A DNA stretch of 64,000 nucleotides from Austwickia chelonae (GCF_003391095.1 NZ_CP031447.1:1612001-1676000), one strand, 5' to 3'. Numbered from the stretch's first letter, positions 29,745-39,246 are shown. Made by a program: numbers and translations. Notes: a model not told the origin generated them from the letters alone.

Positions 29745-29795
29745 CCGGAGGTGACCACCCTCCGGAGGTGAGGCCGGGCCTGCCGCAGGCGGCAG
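29745..29795 (+). promoter_or_regulatory. two hairpins in the rpsT leader
   Basis: CCGGAGG (29745-29751) pairs with CCTCCGG (29759-29765), and CTGCCGC (29780-29786) with GCGGCAG (29789-29795). Both lie in the 185-base leader before rpsT, the second ending 21 bases before the start codon. Autogenous control of rpsT by S20 is known in E. coli; a similar role here is only inference. Confidence 0.35.
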
Positions 29796-29816
29796 TCGAT
29801 CGACCAGGAGAGATTC

Positions 29817-30077
29817 GTGGCCAATATCAAGTCCCAGATGAAGCGCATCAAGACCAACGCCAAGCGCACCGAGCGCAACAAGGCGTACAAGTCCGAGCTG
29901 CGCACGTGGATCCGCAAGTTCCGTGAGGCTGCCGCCGCAGGCGACAAGGAAACCGCCACGGAAGCGCTGCGCCTGGCGAGCAAGAAGCTCGACAAGGCCG
30001 TGAGCAAGGGCGTCATCCACAAGAACCAGGCCGCCAACAAGAAGTCGGCGATGGCCAAGGTTCACGCCAAGCTGTGA
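29817..30077 (+). CDS. rpsT: 30S ribosomal protein S20
   Basis: An 86-residue bS20 protein that binds 16S rRNA early in 30S assembly. The sequence [20 protein letters not shown], the basic helices, and [19 protein letters not shown] at the end are the family hallmarks, and the length is standard. The start is the GTG at 29817 with CAGGAGA 7 bases upstream. The gene stands alone between two terminators. Confidence 0.99.
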   Translation: MANIKSQMKRIKTNAKRTERNKAYKSELRTWIRKFREAAAAGDKETATEALRLASKKLDKAVSKGVIHKNQAANKKSAMAKVHAKL

Positions 30078-30105
30078 CCTGAGCTGCCTTCGTGGCAGTT
30101 CTCAC

Positions 30106-30146
30106 GATGGTCGTACGCCCCAGAGGCGTGCGGCCATCGGCTTTTC
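30106..30146 (+). terminator. intrinsic terminator after rpsT
   Basis: GATGGTCGTACGCC (30106-30119) pairs with GGCGTGCGGCCATC (30125-30138) with two G-U pairs and a 5-base loop, followed by GGCTTTTC. This is a classical intrinsic terminator. Confidence 0.9.
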
Positions 30147-30223
30147 TCCGCCCGACTCGTCGCAGGGTTCCAGCCTGCGGGAGGAAGACCGAATCCTCGG
30201 AGGACGGTAGAGTCCTCGCCATC

Positions 30224-30862
30224 ATGAGCACCACTTACCTCGTCGGCTCTCTCGCCGCTGTGTCTGCTCTCGCCTGTTGGTATTCCGCGGCGAAGGGTGT
30301 CCAAATCATCTACCGCCCTACAAAGGTCGGAACCTTGGTTCTGCTCGTCGCGCTCGCGGCGAGTATGGGAGCTGCGGACAGTCTCCACGGGTGGGCCTTG
30401 CTGGTGGGATTGTCCTGTGGGCTGGTCGGCGACGTTCTTCTCCTGAGGAAGGACAACAGAGCTTTCCTCGCCGGGCTGTCCGCTTTTCTCCTCGGCCATC
30501 TGTGTTACGTGGTGGTGTTCGCGGTCTCGTGGTTGCATCCGGTGAACGCTCTTCTGGCTGCTGTGCTGGTCTCGCCTTTCGCGGTGCTCTCGTTGACTCG
30601 GGTGCGGAGCGGCGCCGGGCAGCGGTCCGGTTCGGTGATGGCTTATGCGACGCTCGGTTACGGCTCGATCCTGTCGGTGATGGCGATCGCGGCGGGGGCC
30701 ACCGGCCAGCCGTTGACCTTGGCGGGCGGGGTGCTCTTCGTCGTTTCTGACACTGTCCTGGCTCTGGACCGCTTCGATGCGCCGCGTCCATATGCCGGGG
30801 TGGTGGTGATCATGACCTATCAGTTGGCGCAGGCGTTCATCGTGCTGGGCTCCTTGTCGTGA
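30224..30862 (+). CDS. YhhN/TMEM86-family membrane protein (putative lysoplasmalogenase)
   Basis: A 212-residue polytopic membrane protein of the YhhN family, whose characterised eukaryotic members hydrolyse lysoplasmalogens. Conserved stretches are RPTKVGTLVLLVALA, LLVGLSCGLVGDVLLL, AFLAGLSAFLLGHLCYVVVF and GGVLFVVSDTVLALDRF; the acidic residues in the last three are the presumed active site. About seven hydrophobic segments cover nearly the whole length. The ATG at 30224 is chosen since the upstream reading frame crosses the rpsT terminator. The bacterial substrate is not known. Confidence 0.82.
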   Translation: MSTTYLVGSLAAVSALACWYSAAKGVQIIYRPTKVGTLVLLVALAASMGAADSLHGWALLVGLSCGLVGDVLLLRKDNRAFLAGLSAFLLGHLCYVVVFAVSWLHPVNALLAAVLVSPFAVLSLTRVRSGAGQRSGSVMAYATLGYGSILSVMAIAAGATGQPLTLAGGVLFVVSDTVLALDRFDAPRPYAGVVVIMTYQLAQAFIVLGSLS

Positions 30863-30916
30863 CCACAAGGAGAAAGGCGCGTGTTCGCTTGAGGGTGGCT
30901 GCGCTAGCCTGGGCTC

Positions 30917-30943
30917 ATGCGTAGCCTGCTGCTCCTTAGGTAG
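30917..30943 (+). CDS. leucine leader peptide (MRSLLLLR)
   Basis: An 8-codon frame ATG CGT AGC CTG CTG CTC CTT AGG TAG, with four consecutive leucine codons, ends at the first base of a 10-pair hairpin and 33 bases before an intrinsic terminator, all in the leader of leuS. This is the layout of a ribosome-mediated leucine attenuator: slow translation at the Leu codons when charged tRNA-Leu is scarce would alter folding and let transcription reach leuS. There is no strong Shine-Dalgarno, so the start may be leaderless or weak. The peptide itself is not expected to have a function. Confidence 0.7.
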   Translation: MRSLLLLR

Positions 30944-30998
30944 CCGCGTCGACTTTCCCGGGTCTCGACGCGGCTGGCCCCCTGGGCGGGGGTCTTTT
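30943..30998 (+). promoter_or_regulatory. leuS attenuator: hairpin plus intrinsic terminator
   Basis: GCCGCGTCGA (30943-30952) pairs perfectly with TCGACGCGGC (30965-30974). One base later GGCCCCC (30976-30982) pairs with GGGGGTC (30988-30994), followed by TTTT (30995-30998), a typical terminator. The first arm starts at the stop codon of the leader peptide, so a ribosome on the peptide would control which structure forms. leuS begins 82 bases after the T run. Confidence 0.72.
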
Positions 30999-31080
30999 CC
31001 ATGTCAGAAGGTCGTACCCGGCGTCGGTGGCGACATGAGGTGTCGCACGCATCCGCACGAGCGAGCGAGGACGAAGAGCG

Positions 31081-34020
31081 ATGAATGAGACCCCCTTCCG
31101 GTACACAGCTCAGCTGGCCGGTCAGATCGAGACGGCTTGGCAGGACCGCTGGGAGGAGGAACGGATCTTCCATGCTCCGAACCCGTCGGGTCCCTGGGCC
31201 GATCCTGACGGTGTAGCCGGACGGGACAAGCTCTTCGTGATGGACATGTTCCCGTATCCCTCCGGTGCCGGGCTGCATGTCGGACATCCTCTGGGCTACA
31301 TCGCGACGGATGTCTTTTCCCGTTACCAGCGGATGACCGGGAAAAATGTGCTGCATTGCCTGGGCTATGACGCCTTCGGTCTGCCTGCGGAACAGTACGC
31401 GGTCCAGACCGGACAGCACCCTCGGATCACGACCGAGGAGAACATCGGGACGATGAAGCGACAGCTGCGGCGGCTGGGCCTGGGCCATGACGACCGGCGT
31501 TCGGTGTCGACCATCGATGAGGACTTCTACCGGTGGACCCAGTGGATCTTCCTGCAGGTGTACAACAGCTGGTACGACGAGCATGCTCCTCGACGGTCCG
31601 GTGAGGGCACCGGTCGCGCGCGTCCTATCTCTGATCTGGTGGAGAAATACAGCCAAGGTGAGCTGCCGACCCCGGATGGGCGCAGCTGGGCAGATCTGAC
31701 TCCTCAGGAGAAACACGAGATCATCGACGACCACAGGCTGGCCTATGTCTCGGCAGCCCCGGTCAACTGGTGTCCGGGGTTGGGGACGGTGCTCTCCAAC
31801 GAGGAGGTCACCAACGACGGACGCTCTGAGCGGGGAAACTTCCCGGTGTTCAAGCGGAGCCTGTCGCAGTGGATGATGCGGATCACTGCTTACGCCGACC
31901 GCCTGGTGGACGACCTGGATCGGATGGACTGGCCGGAGCCGGTCAAGCTGATGCAGCGCAACTGGATCGGCCGGAGCAATGGCGCCCAGGTGACTTTCCG
32001 CGCTGAGTCCGCAGACGGAAGCTCCCGGCCGGTCGAGGTGTTCACCACCCGGCCGGATACCTTGTTCGGCGCAACTTTCATGGTGCTGGCCCCTGAACAT
32101 CCGCTGGTCGACGAGCTGACCCCGTCCGGTTCTTGGCCCGAAGGGATTCCCGCGGTCTGGACTGGGGGTGCTAGCGGACCTGCGGAGGCTGTGGCGGCCT
32201 ATCGTCGAGCGGCTTCCCGCAAGAGCGATGTCGAGCGCCAGTTGGACAGCAGTCAGAAGACCGGCGTCTTCACCGGCGCTTATGCGGTCAACCCGGTGGA
32301 CGGCCGACAGGTACCCGTCTTCATCGCCGACTATGTCCTGATGGGATATGGCACCGGGGCGATCATGGCCGTGCCTGCTCACGACGAGCGAGATTTCGCT
32401 TATGCCCAGGCTTTCGAGCTGCCGGTCATCGATGTCGTCAGCCCGACGGTCGATGGCATCGCAGATCCGTCCTGGCCCGGTTCAGCTGCATCCGGTGCGG
32501 CATTCTGCGGTGACGGCGTGGCGGTGAACAGTTCCTGTGGCGACCTGACGGTCGACGGGCTGACCGTCGGGGAAGCCAAAGCGCGGACGATTGACTGGTT
32601 GGAGAAGAACGAGCTCGGTCACGGGACTGTGACCTACCGTTTGCGTGACTGGCTGTTCAGCCGTCAGCGGTACTGGGGCGAGCCTTTCCCGATCGTCTAT
32701 GACGAGGACGGGCAGGCGCACGCATTGCCGGAGTCGATGTTGCCGGTGCTGCTGCCTGAGGTCCCCGACTACAGCCCGAAGACTTTTGCCGCGGATGACG
32801 CCGATTCCTCCCCGGAGCCGCCGTTGTCCCGTGCCCAGGAATGGGTCGACGTCGAACTCGACCTCGGTGACGGTCCTCGCCGCTACCATCGGGAGACGAA
32901 CACCATGCCCAACTGGGCCGGTTCCTGCTGGTACGAACTGCGTTATCTGGACCCGGCCAATGACTCGATGCTGGTGGATCCGCAGGTCGAGGAATATTGG
33001 ATGGGACCGCGTTCGACCACGGTGGTCGGAGCACCCGCCGGGGCCTGCGATCCCGGTGGCGTCGACCTCTACGTCGGCGGTGTCGAGCACGCGGTACTGC
33101 ATCTGCTGTACAGCCGTTTCTGGCACAAGGTTCTTTTCGATCTGGGCCATGTCAGCAGCGAAGAACCCTTCCGCCGGTTGTTCAACCAGGGCTACATCCA
33201 GGCCTTCGCCTACACCGACGAACGAGGCCAGTATGTCCCGGCAGCAGAGGTGGAGGAGGTTCCCTCTGCGGACGGTAACGACGAGCCGTCCTACTTCTGG
33301 CAGGGGCAGCCGGTGAACCGTGAGTACGGGAAGATGGGCAAGTCGCTGAAAAATGTGACCACCCCGGACGACATGTACGAACGGTACGGGGCAGACACCT
33401 TCCGGGTGTATGAGATGAGCATGGGTCCTTTGGAGGTCTCTCGGCCTTGGGAGACCCGAGCGGTGGTCGGCGCACAACGTTTCCTCCAGCGGCTGTGGCG
33501 CAATGTGATCGACGAGGTGACCGGCGAGGTTCGGGTCGTCGACCAGCCGATGGGCGAGGCCACGGCCAGGTTGGTCGCACGGACCGCTGACGGGGTCGCC
33601 GCCGACTACGCGGCTCTGCGGTTCAACACTGCCATCGCCAAGTTGATCGAGCTGAACAATGGTTTGACCCGGCTCGGTGAGGTGCCTCGGGAGGCTGCTG
33701 AACAGCTGGTGTTGATGGTGGCCCCGGTGGCTCCGCATATCGCAGAGGAGCTGTGGTCTCGCTTGGGCCATGCAGAATCGCTGACTTTCGTCTCCTTCCC
33801 GCAGGCAGATCCGAAAATGCTGGTCGAAGACACCGTGACCTGTGTGATTCAGATCCAGGGGAAGGTCCGGGACCGGATCGAGGTCCCGGCAGACATCACG
33901 GCTGACGCACTCGAAGAGCTCGCTCTGGCCACGGAACGAATCTCCGGCATACTCGAGGGCAGAACAGTGCGCAAGGTCATCGTGCGGGCTCCTCAGCTGG
34001 TCAACATCGTCGCCAGCTGA
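31081..34020 (+). CDS. leuS: leucyl-tRNA synthetase
   Basis: A 979-residue class I aminoacyl-tRNA synthetase that charges tRNA-Leu. The HIGH motif is HVGHPLGY at residues 66-73 and the KMSKS motif is KMGKSLKN near residue 752, the variant usual in actinobacteria. The editing (CP1) domain contains [20 protein letters not shown] and [17 protein letters not shown], so post-transfer editing should work. The anticodon-binding and C-terminal domains are complete. The ATG at 31081 follows AGGACGAAGAGCG. A leucine leader peptide and attenuator precede the gene. Confidence 0.98.
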   Translation: MNETPFRYTAQLAGQIETAWQDRWEEERIFHAPNPSGPWADPDGVAGRDKLFVMDMFPYPSGAGLHVGHPLGYIATDVFSRYQRMTGKNVLHCLGYDAFGLPAEQYAVQTGQHPRITTEENIGTMKRQLRRLGLGHDDRRSVSTIDEDFYRWTQWIFLQVYNSWYDEHAPRRSGEGTGRARPISDLVEKYSQGELPTPDGRSWADLTPQEKHEIIDDHRLAYVSAAPVNWCPGLGTVLSNEEVTNDGRSERGNFPVFKRSLSQWMMRITAYADRLVDDLDRMDWPEPVKLMQRNWIGRSNGAQVTFRAESADGSSRPVEVFTTRPDTLFGATFMVLAPEHPLVDELTPSGSWPEGIPAVWTGGASGPAEAVAAYRRAASRKSDVERQLDSSQKTGVFTGAYAVNPVDGRQVPVFIADYVLMGYGTGAIMAVPAHDERDFAYAQAFELPVIDVVSPTVDGIADPSWPGSAASGAAFCGDGVAVNSSCGDLTVDGLTVGEAKARTIDWLEKNELGHGTVTYRLRDWLFSRQRYWGEPFPIVYDEDGQAHALPESMLPVLLPEVPDYSPKTFAADDADSSPEPPLSRAQEWVDVELDLGDGPRRYHRETNTMPNWAGSCWYELRYLDPANDSMLVDPQVEEYWMGPRSTTVVGAPAGACDPGGVDLYVGGVEHAVLHLLYSRFWHKVLFDLGHVSSEEPFRRLFNQGYIQAFAYTDERGQYVPAAEVEEVPSADGNDEPSYFWQGQPVNREYGKMGKSLKNVTTPDDMYERYGADTFRVYEMSMGPLEVSRPWETRAVVGAQRFLQRLWRNVIDEVTGEVRVVDQPMGEATARLVARTADGVAADYAALRFNTAIAKLIELNNGLTRLGEVPREAAEQLVLMVAPVAPHIAEELWSRLGHAESLTFVSFPQADPKMLVEDTVTCVIQIQGKVRDRIEVPADITADALEELALATERISGILEGRTVRKVIVRAPQLVNIVAS

Positions 34021-34033
34021 CCCGGCTCACGCC

Positions 34034-34924
34034 TTGGGCCGTATCGCAGTTGTCACCGACTCGACGGCCTGCTTGCCGCAGGAAGCAACACGGCAAGCAG
34101 GCCTGACAGTTGTACCGCTCACCGCTTCGGTGGGGGTCGACAGCTATGTCGATGGTATCGATCGTCCTGGGGAGGAACTGAACCGAGATCTGGGAAGGAG
34201 CGGTCGAGTCATGACCTCTCGTCCGTCCCCTCAGGTTTTTCTGGACCATTACGAACGGTTGGCGGAGGCCGGAGCGTCCGAGGTCCTCAGCATTCACCTC
34301 TCCTCGGCTTTGTCCGGTACCTATGATTCGGCACGGATCGCTGGTCAGGTCGCTTCCCTGCCTGTCCATACCGTCGATTCGGCGACGATGGGCGCAGGGC
34401 TGGGGAATGCGGTGATGGACGCGCTTGCTTGCGTCTCCGCCGGGGGGAGTTCTTCAGAAGCGGCTGCGGTGGCAACCGAGTCGGGGAGAACTACTCGAGT
34501 TCTCTTCTGCGTGGCTTCTTTGGACTTTCTGCATCGTGGGGGACGCATTGGCGCTGCCTCGGCCTTCCTCGGCGCTGCCTTGTCGATCCGTCCGGTGCTG
34601 GAGCTGTCCGCGGGGCGGATCATGCCCCTGGAGAAGACTCGGACCATGAAGCAGGCCGTGGCGCGGTTGACTGATCTGGTCGACCTCCAGCTGGGCAGAG
34701 ACACAGCAGTGTATTCGCTGTTCGGGCCGCCACGAGTGGTTGTGCATCATGTGGCAGCTCCAGATCGGGCACGCATATTGGCGGATGCTTTATCTGCCAG
34801 ATGTGCTGATCATGTGGCGGAGCCTCCGATGGTGCAGGAGCTGGGTCTGGTCGCTGCCGCCCATCTCGGACCGGGAGCTGTGGGGGTCGTCATCTCTCCG
34901 CCGAGACACCGATCAGGAAGATAG
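34034..34924 (+). CDS. DegV family fatty-acid-binding protein
   Basis: A 296-residue DegV-family protein. These bind a fatty acid in a pocket between two domains; some act as FakB partners of fatty acid kinase. Family motifs are IAVVTDSTACLP at the start, VMTSRPSPQVFLDHYERL, LSIHLSSALSGTYDSARIA and FLHRGGRIGAASAFLGAALSIRPVL. The TTG at 34034 starts directly at the conserved GRIAVVTDSTA and lies 13 bases after leuS, so leuS and this gene are probably co-transcribed. The cellular role cannot be read from the sequence. Confidence 0.9.
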   Translation: MGRIAVVTDSTACLPQEATRQAGLTVVPLTASVGVDSYVDGIDRPGEELNRDLGRSGRVMTSRPSPQVFLDHYERLAEAGASEVLSIHLSSALSGTYDSARIAGQVASLPVHTVDSATMGAGLGNAVMDALACVSAGGSSSEAAAVATESGRTTRVLFCVASLDFLHRGGRIGAASAFLGAALSIRPVLELSAGRIMPLEKTRTMKQAVARLTDLVDLQLGRDTAVYSLFGPPRVVVHHVAAPDRARILADALSARCADHVAEPPMVQELGLVAAAHLGPGAVGVVISPPRHRSGR

Positions 34925-35015
34925 TCGTCCACAACCTCGCCCTGGGTGAACGGTCGGTCCCCAGGATTCTGGCGCTATCCGGTGGGTAGCGCCTCTCCTT
35001 GGCACCCTGACGGGC

Positions 35016-35924
35016 ATGCGTTCGACCTCTCCTGCACCCCCGTCGACAGATCGTGTTCTTGCCCTGGTTCGGCGAGGCCGGCCGAAGCCTGCCGACGACC
35101 CTGTGGAAATAGTTCTTCAGCCGAACAGCGGTCCGGATCAGCCCATGGCAGGTGGTTCGACCGTGCCCGGTCCGGGCGAAGAACGAACGGTGACGAGATC
35201 CGGATCTCGGGTGCGTTTGCTGACTCTTCCCCCGATGTTGCAGAGTTCCCGAGTACGGCCTGCCTGGGGTGCGATAGGGGGATTGGCCGTGCTGGGCGTC
35301 CTCGTTGCTGTGGTGTTCGGGGTACGCGTATTCATGACCTCGTCCGCGGCAACGCCGACCCCGGTGGTCGCATCGAATAGACCTGGTGATCTGCGACAGC
35401 AGCAGAAGTCCATCCCTGAAGGGAAACAATCCGCGGCATCACCGGTGACGACGCCCACCTCCACCGGTTCGACGGCGGGGACACTGGTCGTCCATGTCGT
35501 CGGACAGGTGAAGAAACCCGGTGTGGTGCGTGCAGCGTCCGGGGCGCGGGTCGAGGAAGTGATCGCAGCCTCCGGCGGGTTGACCGCTCAAGCGGACACC
35601 CGACAGGTGAACCTGGCCAGGGTGGTGTCCGACGGCGAGCAGGTGGTGGTCCCTGCTCACGGTGAGCTTCTCCCTCCGGGTCAAGGTGGGGGCGCATCTG
35701 GGGGGCCGGGAGGAAAGAGCTCCGCAGCACCAGGAAAGATCAACGTGAACACCGCCGATGCCACCGCCTTGGACGCTCTGCCTGGAGTAGGTCCGGTGAC
35801 CGCTCGACGCATCGTGGAATGGCGGCAGTCCCACGGCAGGTTCAGTTCCTTGAAAGAGCTGCAGGAGATCCCGGGAATAGGGCCCAAGCTCGTCGAACAG
35901 ATCATGCCGCTTGTCAGCCTCTGA
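35016..35924 (+). CDS. comEA: ComEA-type DNA-binding protein
   Basis: A 302-residue membrane-anchored ComEA, the DNA receptor of natural transformation. A cytoplasmic, low-complexity N-terminus is followed by one transmembrane segment near 84-107 (WGAIGGLAVLGVLVAVVFGV), a Ser/Thr-rich linker, an SLBB domain at about 155-220 (LVVHVVGQVKKPGVV) and a C-terminal helix-hairpin-helix domain from about 237 (KINVNTADATALDALPGVG and ELQEIPGIGPKLVEQI). The ATG at 35016 was taken as the first in-frame start; a later one is possible. comEC follows at once. Confidence 0.93.
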   Translation: MRSTSPAPPSTDRVLALVRRGRPKPADDPVEIVLQPNSGPDQPMAGGSTVPGPGEERTVTRSGSRVRLLTLPPMLQSSRVRPAWGAIGGLAVLGVLVAVVFGVRVFMTSSAATPTPVVASNRPGDLRQQQKSIPEGKQSAASPVTTPTSTGSTAGTLVVHVVGQVKKPGVVRAASGARVEEVIAASGGLTAQADTRQVNLARVVSDGEQVVVPAHGELLPPGQGGGASGGPGGKSSAAPGKINVNTADATALDALPGVGPVTARRIVEWRQSHGRFSSLKELQEIPGIGPKLVEQIMPLVSL

Positions 35925-35925
35925 C

Positions 35926-38271
35926 ATGGGGTCCTCGACCTCTCCAGAGGCACTGGATCTTCGGCTGGTGTTTCCTGCCGCAGTGGGCTGGCTGTCACTG
36001 GTCATCATGCTGCCCCATCGCCCAGCCACCATGTGGGTCGGCGCGGCGGCTGCGTCCTGTCTGGGCTTATCGATGTGGTGGTGGCGTCGCGGCGGTGCCT
36101 GGTCGGCACCGGCGACATCGGCTGCTGTCGTCACCGCCGTGTTGCTGACAGCTGGTGCGGCAGGAAGCGCCATCCGGGAAAGCGGAGGGATGGTGGATCT
36201 GGCCGCGCAGAAAGCTGTGGTCACTCTTGAGGGAAAGTTGGTCACCGATCCTCGAAGAACCAGTGACCAGGGCGGAGATCGGCCTGCGCGGTGGACGGCT
36301 CGAGTGCAGGTCGACCAGGTGGAAGCTCGGGGGAGCCGCCACCAGCTGAACGCTACAGTCCTGGCGATCGGGTCAACGCAATGGTCCGAGCGTCGTTGGC
36401 AGGAGAGAGTGCGTCTGTCCGGTCGGCTGATGCCGGCCGATCCCGGCCAGGATGTCATCGCCTTGGTCACCGTTCATGAGGGCGTGGAGCGGTTGTCCGC
36501 TCCAGGAGTGATTGCTGACCTGGCCGAGCACGTCCGTTCTGCCCTCCGGTCTGCCTCCAGTGCTCTGCCTGGAGATGCACCTGGGCTCCTGCCTGGTCTG
36601 GTGATCGGCGACACGGGGCAGGCTTCAGAACGACTGATCGCTGACATGAAGACCACGGGGATGACCCATCTTTCCGCGGTGAGTGGGTCGAATGTGGCTA
36701 TCGTGTTGGCAGCAGCGCTGGCTGTTGCTCGCCAGGCTCGCCTTCCTCGACGGTTCAGGCCGATGATCGCTGCCTTGTTATTGGCTGTTTTCGTCGTCAT
36801 GGCGCGCCCTGAGCCCAGCGTGATCCGAGCTGCGGTCATGGGCGCAGTCGGCCTGGTCGGGATGCAGACGTCCCGGAAAGGCGGCGGATTGCCGGCCTTG
36901 GGCACGGCGATGATCCTGTTGCTCCTGATCGACCCGTGGCTGGCGAGATCCTATGGGTTCGCATTGAGCGTGACCGCCACGGCAGGTTTGCTCGTGTTCG
37001 CCGGTCCGTGGAGCAGAGGGATCGCTCGTCGCCTGCCTGATCGGCTGTCTTTCCTCGGCGAGATGATCGCCATTCCGGTCGCGGCCCAGTTGGTCTGTGC
37101 CCCGTTGATCGTTCTGTTGTCCGGTTCGATCAGCACGGTCGGCATCATCGCCAATATGGTGGTGGCACCATTGGTGGCTCCGGCTACCGTCTTGGGCGTG
37201 GCCTCGGCGGTGGTTTCTTCCTTCCATGTCGGGGCAGGAACCGTGATCGCCTGGGGAGCTGCGGTGCCGGTTCTCGGCATCGCCGAAGTGGCCCATCGAT
37301 GCGCCCGAGTCCCGTTCGCATCGGTGCCTTGGCCTGGGGGAATATCCGGGGCCTTGCTTTTGGGTGGGTTGACCGTCGTCGGGGTCGCCCTCTTTCCCTG
37401 GCTTCGACAGTTCGGATCTCGGTGTCCACTTGCCGTGATCGGTGTAGTGGCGCTGGTAGCAGCCGGATCGTTCCCGGTCGGTTCCAGCTCCTGGCCGCAT
37501 CCGCAGTGGTCTTTCGTGGCCTGTGACGTAGGCCAAGGTGATGCCTTGCTTATCCGTTCGGGGGAGAGCTCTGCGGTACTGGTCGATGCGGGTCCGGTAG
37601 ACAGCAGGGTGGGTGACTGCCTGACCCGGTTGAAGATCGACAGATTGGACGCCGTCGTCCTGACCCATCTGGACCGGGACCACAGCGGAGGGATCGAGCA
37701 AGTGCTCCAGGGATGGGAGGTGCAGGAAATCCTGCTGGGAGTGGTCGATGATCCGGAGCAGGAAACTCGTCGGATCGTGGCGCTGTCCGAGGGTCACGGA
37801 GTAGCTCTCCGGCGCGTCTCGCCGGACGAGCAGCTCCATTGGAGTAGGGCCCGAGCACAAGTACGTCTCCCTGCGGCGCCTTTGACCGCGGGTTCTGTCA
37901 CGAACAACAACTCTGTCGTCTTAGACGTTCGCGTGGATCATCTGCGGTTGGTGCTCTTGGCGGATGTCGAGCGAGAGGCTGCTGCAGCGCTACGCCGCAG
38001 GATCAGCAAAGAGGGGGTGGGAGAGCCTGTCGATGTGGTGAAAGTGGCGCACCATGGTTCGGCGAACCATGACCCGGAACTGTTGGAGCAGTTGTCGCCC
38101 AAGTCTTTCGTGCTCTCCGTAGGTGCCCGTAATACTTTTGGTCACCCTGCCCCGTCCTTGATGGGGACCTTGGCCAAGGTGGGCGCGCCGATCTACCGGA
38201 CAGACCAGGGTGGTGACATCCTGTTCTGCGTTTCCGAGGGTGAACTCACCGTACTACGGCCCGGATCGTGA
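35926..38271 (+). CDS. comEC: ComEC/Rec2 competence protein
   Basis: A 781-residue DNA-uptake channel protein. Hydrophobic segments and a DUF4131 region occupy roughly the first 190 residues. The Competence domain follows with LLPGLVIGDTG and MTHLSAVSGSNVAIVLAA, then many membrane helices to about 510. The C-terminal metallo-beta-lactamase-like domain has VACDVGQGDALLIRSG, VVLTHLDRDHSGGIEQVL and VKVAHHGSANHDPELLE, and may trim incoming DNA. Start choice lies between the ATG at 35926, one base after the comEA stop, and a TTG at 35911 overlapping comEA. comEA and comEC alone do not prove competence; type IV pilus genes would be needed elsewhere. Confidence 0.92.
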   Translation: MGSSTSPEALDLRLVFPAAVGWLSLVIMLPHRPATMWVGAAAASCLGLSMWWWRRGGAWSAPATSAAVVTAVLLTAGAAGSAIRESGGMVDLAAQKAVVTLEGKLVTDPRRTSDQGGDRPARWTARVQVDQVEARGSRHQLNATVLAIGSTQWSERRWQERVRLSGRLMPADPGQDVIALVTVHEGVERLSAPGVIADLAEHVRSALRSASSALPGDAPGLLPGLVIGDTGQASERLIADMKTTGMTHLSAVSGSNVAIVLAAALAVARQARLPRRFRPMIAALLLAVFVVMARPEPSVIRAAVMGAVGLVGMQTSRKGGGLPALGTAMILLLLIDPWLARSYGFALSVTATAGLLVFAGPWSRGIARRLPDRLSFLGEMIAIPVAAQLVCAPLIVLLSGSISTVGIIANMVVAPLVAPATVLGVASAVVSSFHVGAGTVIAWGAAVPVLGIAEVAHRCARVPFASVPWPGGISGALLLGGLTVVGVALFPWLRQFGSRCPLAVIGVVALVAAGSFPVGSSSWPHPQWSFVACDVGQGDALLIRSGESSAVLVDAGPVDSRVGDCLTRLKIDRLDAVVLTHLDRDHSGGIEQVLQGWEVQEILLGVVDDPEQETRRIVALSEGHGVALRRVSPDEQLHWSRARAQVRLPAAPLTAGSVTNNNSVVLDVRVDHLRLVLLADVEREAAAALRRRISKEGVGEPVDVVKVAHHGSANHDPELLEQLSPKSFVLSVGARNTFGHPAPSLMGTLAKVGAPIYRTDQGGDILFCVSEGELTVLRPGS

Positions 38272-38282
38272 CCGAGACCGGA

Positions 38283-39221
38283 TCAGACGGGCATGGACGG
38301 TGGGCCGAGGCGCAGAAGACGGCCGGCGCTATCCGCCAGCGCTTGGACGGTGGCCTCGACGGCGGGGACTCGTTTGAGATCCGGTGTGGTCACGGCCATG
38401 ACGGTCCGTTTCGACGGGGGGTCAATCGGCAGGATGTGCACACCCGGGTTGGAGGCGCTACGCAGGATCAGGTCCGGGATAAGCGCGACGCCCAATCCCG
38501 CAGCCACGAATCCGAGAACTGCTACGTAGTCGTCGGTCTCGAAGGTGACTTTCGGAGCGAACCCGGCTCTCGAGCAGACTTGGACCAGATGGCCACGGCA
38601 CCGAGGGCATCCCGCAATCCACGTGTCATCAGCCAGCTGAGCTATGTGCGCCACGGATTCCTGGGCCAGGGGGTGATCGGTGGGAACGACGAGGCGGACC
38701 TCGTCTTCCAAGAGCACCTCGGTCTCGAAGAGGTCGAGGTCCTCTTCTCCTCGCCCCAGGTCGGTTCCTTCATAGGTGAAGGCCACCGCGATATCGCAGT
38801 CGCCGGCGCGCAGCGCGGCCAGGGACTCAGGTGGTTCGGCCTCGGCGAACCGGACGTGGACGTCCGGGTAGCGTTCTCGGACGAGGGCCAGGGCCTGCGG
38901 AACCAGAGTGGCTGAGCTGGATGGAAAGGCCATGAGCCGGACCCGGCCGGCGCGCAGGCCGGCAATCGCTGCCACCTCCTCTTCGGCGGACTCGAGGGCG
39001 GCGAGGACCCCGACAGCGTGCCGGGAGAGCACCTGGCCTGCTTCGGTGAGTCGAACGCTGCGTCCGACCCGCTCGACCAGAACCGTTCCGGTACGTTGCT
39101 CGAGCCGACGTACCATCTGGGAAATGGCGGGCTGGGAATATCCCAGGGCAGTGGCAGCGGCAGTGAAACTGCCTTCGTCGGCGATTGCTTTCATCACCCG
39201 TAAGCCAGCAGCGTCGATCAT
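38283..39221 (-). CDS. LysR family transcriptional regulator
   Basis: A 312-residue LysR-type regulator. The winged helix-turn-helix is at residues 1-60 (GSFTAAATALGYSQPAISQM). The effector-binding domain covers about 90-300. An unusual stretch, WIAGCPRCRGHLVQVCSRAG near residues 199-218, has a CxxC pair plus a third cysteine, which could sense redox state or metal; this is inference. The target genes are unknown: no divergent metabolic gene lies next to it. A perfect palindrome with LysR-box geometry lies 9 bases upstream and suggests autoregulation. It is convergent with comEC, 11 bases apart. Confidence 0.9.
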   Translation of the reverse strand: MIDAAGLRVMKAIADEGSFTAAATALGYSQPAISQMVRRLEQRTGTVLVERVGRSVRLTEAGQVLSRHAVGVLAALESAEEEVAAIAGLRAGRVRLMAFPSSSATLVPQALALVRERYPDVHVRFAEAEPPESLAALRAGDCDIAVAFTYEGTDLGRGEEDLDLFETEVLLEDEVRLVVPTDHPLAQESVAHIAQLADDTWIAGCPRCRGHLVQVCSRAGFAPKVTFETDDYVAVLGFVAAGLGVALIPDLILRSASNPGVHILPIDPPSKRTVMAVTTPDLKRVPAVEATVQALADSAGRLLRLGPPSMPV

Positions 39222-39229
39222 GAAAAGAG

Positions 39230-39246
39230 GATAACGCAGCGTTATC
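39230..39246. promoter_or_regulatory. LysR-type autoregulatory box
   Basis: GATAACGCAGCGTTATC is a perfect palindrome of two 8-base arms around one base and contains the T-N11-A LysR motif. It starts 9 bases upstream of the regulator's ATG, so a bound regulator would cover the promoter or ribosome site. Confidence 0.65.
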
